Positions 63,351-64,000 of a DNA stretch of 64,000 nt are shown here, piece after piece. Location: contig JAPJBO010000442.1 of assembly GCA_030068145.1 (NCBI GenBank), forward strand, positions 119,844 through 183,843, in the 5' to 3' direction. Every line of letters starts with the position of its first letter. Within the stretch, counting starts at the first letter, position 1. This stretch comes from Diplonema papillatum (taxonomy: Eukaryota > Euglenozoa > Diplonemea > Diplonemida > Diplonemidae). The translations under genes and the position numbers were made by a program. The notes under the pieces are model-generated. The model did no database searches. It had not been told where the DNA came from and saw only the letters and a program-made list of their open reading frames with translations.

Positions 63351-64000
63351 GCCGGGTCGCAGCACATGAAGGAACGGACGCCAGGTCGCAGCAGGTGCCG
63401 CCGAAGCGGGACGGGGGCGTGTTACAAGGAGGAAGGGAGACGCTGAAGTTCGGGACGATAAACATGACATCTCTCGGGGGGAGGGCACACTTTTTGGATT
63501 GTGCCGCTGTCGACATTCTGGCGGTACAGGAGACGCTTTTGACCGACTGGGGTCAGAGGGAGTTCGAGGACGGCGTCAGGCGAGACTGGAAGTCGCTGTG
63601 GGGGGAACCGTGTCGGGAGCGACTTGACCGGCAGGGCAAAGCATCACCGTGGATAGCGGAAGCCGGCGGAGCGGGTGTTGCAGTCTTCGCGAAGAAACCG
63701 GCGCCGGCCTTCGTGGTCGGGAAGCCGTCACCGAGCCGGAGGTGGGTGCACGTGGCCGTCGGACTTGGAAGAGGAAACCAATTTTTGCATGTCTTCACAC
63801 TGTATGCGAACTCGGGGGACAAGGCGGCGCCGGAGAGGGAGAAGATTATTGCGGAGGTGCACCGAGAAGCAGCAAGTCTCGGACGAGTACCGGTCATTGT
63901 GGCCGGCGATTTTAATGCGGAGCCCTCGTCGTCGGCGGCGATGTCGTGCATGCTGCGATCGGGATGGTACGACGCCGCAGAGATCTGCACCGATGGCGGT
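63308..64000 (+). CDS. LINE endonuclease (AP/EEP type), partial
   Basis: Open from after a TAG at 63305-63307 to the window end. The APE-like fold is recognised by FGTINMTS near the start, DILAVQET with the metal-binding Glu, and VIVAGDFN with catalytic Asp/Asn near the end. This is the nicking domain of target-primed LINEs; reverse transcriptase should follow outside the window. No early ATG: the first in-frame Met is in NMTS, inside the domain, so expression probably needs -1 frameshifting from the OTU frame or reinitiation. The frame appears intact here. Confidence 0.85.

Overview
This window reads as nuclear DNA of a microbial eukaryote, probably an alga or other protist; the lineage cannot be fixed from sequence alone. 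Evidence: long mostly uninterrupted genes for eukaryote-only proteins (a Sec7-type ARF exchange factor, an armadillo-HECT ubiquitin ligase, a peroxisomal acyl-CoA oxidase), GT-AG introns with an unusually uniform donor (GTATGC, GTGTGC or GTGTGT), the standard genetic code with all three stops in use, a tRNA-derived SINE, hAT-like and LINE-like elements, and abundant homopolymer tracts. All recognised host genes are on the minus strand.

Layout. 2.0-8.2 kb: BIG/GBF-like Sec7 ARF-GEF, a 5.2 kb first exon plus at least one 3' exon. 11.7-18.5 kb: UPL3/TRIP12-like HECT E3. I could join its HECT domain across five introns down to the canonical C-terminus, so the gene runs well past the first long open frame. 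20.86-24.76 kb: 21 short conserved units in three families on the minus strand, interpreted as a tandem box C/D snoRNA cluster. Fourteen units carry the same guide, antisense to a conserved large-subunit rRNA segment. 25.7-27.3 kb: two decayed copies of the acyl-CoA oxidase 3' end, one with a (TTC)n expansion. 28.03-28.25 kb: diverged LSU rRNA domain V fragment. 28.45-30.85 kb: acyl-CoA oxidase ending in a PTS1 tripeptide. 34.6-48.0 kb: four tandem paralogues, each with three cold-shock domains and a different low-complexity tail. Three share an intron at the same place in the second cold-shock domain; the fourth lacks it.

49.2-64.0 kb is almost wholly repeats and mobile elements: two SINE copies, an inverted-repeat (foldback-like) block, a TIR element holding fifteen 41-bp repeats, a palindrome array, a truncated hAT transposase, a family of 200-212 bp MITEs, and the 5' part of a LINE whose frames encode a coiled-coil ORF1, an OTU-type cysteine protease and an AP-like endonuclease running off the window end. 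ORF1 and OTU lie in one frame separated by a single UGA; OTU and endonuclease overlap in the -1 frame.

Functionally, the host genes cover vesicle traffic, ubiquitylation, peroxisomal beta-oxidation, RNA binding and rRNA modification; nothing shows that they act in one pathway. The most notable signals are the snoRNA cluster, the cold-shock array and the LINE frame organisation.
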